From assembly GCA_017506865.1 (NCBI GenBank), contig JAFCMP010000514.1, positions 434,001-498,000 on the forward strand: a DNA stretch of 64,000 bases. The letters run 5' to 3'. The translations under genes and the position numbers were made by a program. The stretch's first letter is position 1. The number at the start of each line of letters is the position of its first letter. A model generated the notes under the pieces. The model was not told where the DNA came from. It made no database searches and worked only from the letters and a program-made list of their open reading frames with translations. This document shows positions 63,435 to 64,000 of the stretch, one piece after another. The DNA comes from Tribonema minus (lineage: Eukaryota; Sar; Xanthophyceae; Tribonematales; Tribonemataceae).

Positions 63435-64000
63435 TTGATGTGATCATTTCCAATGCCCTCAACAGCACATGTGCCCAAATGCGACACCATTTTTATCTTG
63501 GGTGCGCACTGGCCTGTCACCAGCACTGCCCGCATGCTGAGTTGCAAAATGCGATCTTCAACACTTTGCGCTTTGCAGCCCATTGTGTGCTTTTCAATCG
63601 ATACCACTGAATCACTGGTGTCTCTGAGCACACGTACTTCTCAAACACCAGCAATTGCTGCCTCTTGTGTTAACAATCATGTGTACTACCAGCGATGCCT
63701 ACAACAGCGCCCTTTGTTCCGTAAACTAACTGCCAACACATTCAATTGCAGTTAGCAACAGACAACCAAGCTCTTAGGTCCATGCTTATATGTTCTTAAA
63801 GGTATACTACCCTTGGTAGCAGCCTGTGGGTCAAGCTCAGGACAAGTAAGAACTTCAAAGTATCAACGATTTTCCGTACTCTCATTATCCTCGAGCTCTC
63901 CAGCTTGAGACCTGTAACTGCGCCTTGACCCATGCTCCGGGTCGGCGATGTACTCCTGCGGTCTTTGCAGCCGTTGTGTGCTTTTCATTCAACATCATTT
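63435..64000. other. no recognisable gene
   Basis: Only short overlapping frames; a GCAGCC-ATTGTGTGCTTTTCA phrase near 63577 recurs near 63969, a small local repeat. Confidence 0.35.

Noticed and set aside
1..64000. ACTTCAAG/CTTGAAGT words, which seem very frequent
   Set aside because: They recur on both strands, but a count against expectation was not possible and no positional rule was seen.

Overview
The window is nuclear DNA of a eukaryote, most likely a green alga (Chlorophyta). The reasons are GT-AG introns in every gene, moderate GC with many CAG/GCN and poly-Gln/poly-Ala tracts, a plant-type FANCE-like protein, a ClC-7/plant-type chloride transporter, and hAT and Ty3/gypsy transposons. 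Species assignment from sequence alone is not possible. No rRNA, tRNA or CRISPR array was recognised.

Host genes. Five can be supported. (1) A SEL1-repeat protein lies on the minus strand (7.53-10.62 kb, four exons whose phases join). (2) Head-to-head with it is a plus-strand FANCE-like gene (last exon 11.73-13.37 kb). (3) A complete 14-exon CLC chloride/proton antiporter runs on the plus strand from 14.07 to 38.30 kb. Every splice phase closes and the predicted protein is 900 aa. (4) A BBE-type FAD-linked oxidase lies on the minus strand from 59.79 down to 43.92 kb (five exons, two single-base frame breaks). (5) One acidic first coding exon lies on the minus strand at 62.5-62.6 kb.

Mobile DNA fills the introns. 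CLC intron 7 is about 11 kb. It holds a convergent pair of coiled-coil/poly-Q repeat genes (20.9-23.4 kb), two related copies (23.8-24.2 and 28.8-30.2 kb), and between these a complete 4,016-bp hAT transposon (24,630-28,645) with an exact 8-bp target duplication. The last intron of the oxidase holds a complete 12,058-bp Ty3/gypsy retrotransposon (44,540-56,597) with two 413-bp LTRs that appear identical and a 4-bp target duplication. A decayed relative of it lies downstream at 40.67-42.9 kb. A 515-bp hAT-type MITE sits at 62.9-63.4 kb. The first 6.2 kb are two copies of a repeat with nested inverted repeats, one of which carries a perfect 40-bp palindrome.

Two observations stand out. The gypsy element carries a cytosine-5 DNA methyltransferase domain inside its gag-pol reading frame, between the gag/zinc region and the protease, and three chromodomain/Tudor-like segments after the integrase. 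Separately, both the CLC and SEL1 genes show 'exon-edge echoes': introns contain one to five degenerate tandem copies of the neighbouring exon's edge, often with the splice site still attached. This suggests that small tandem duplications spanning splice junctions shape introns in this genome.
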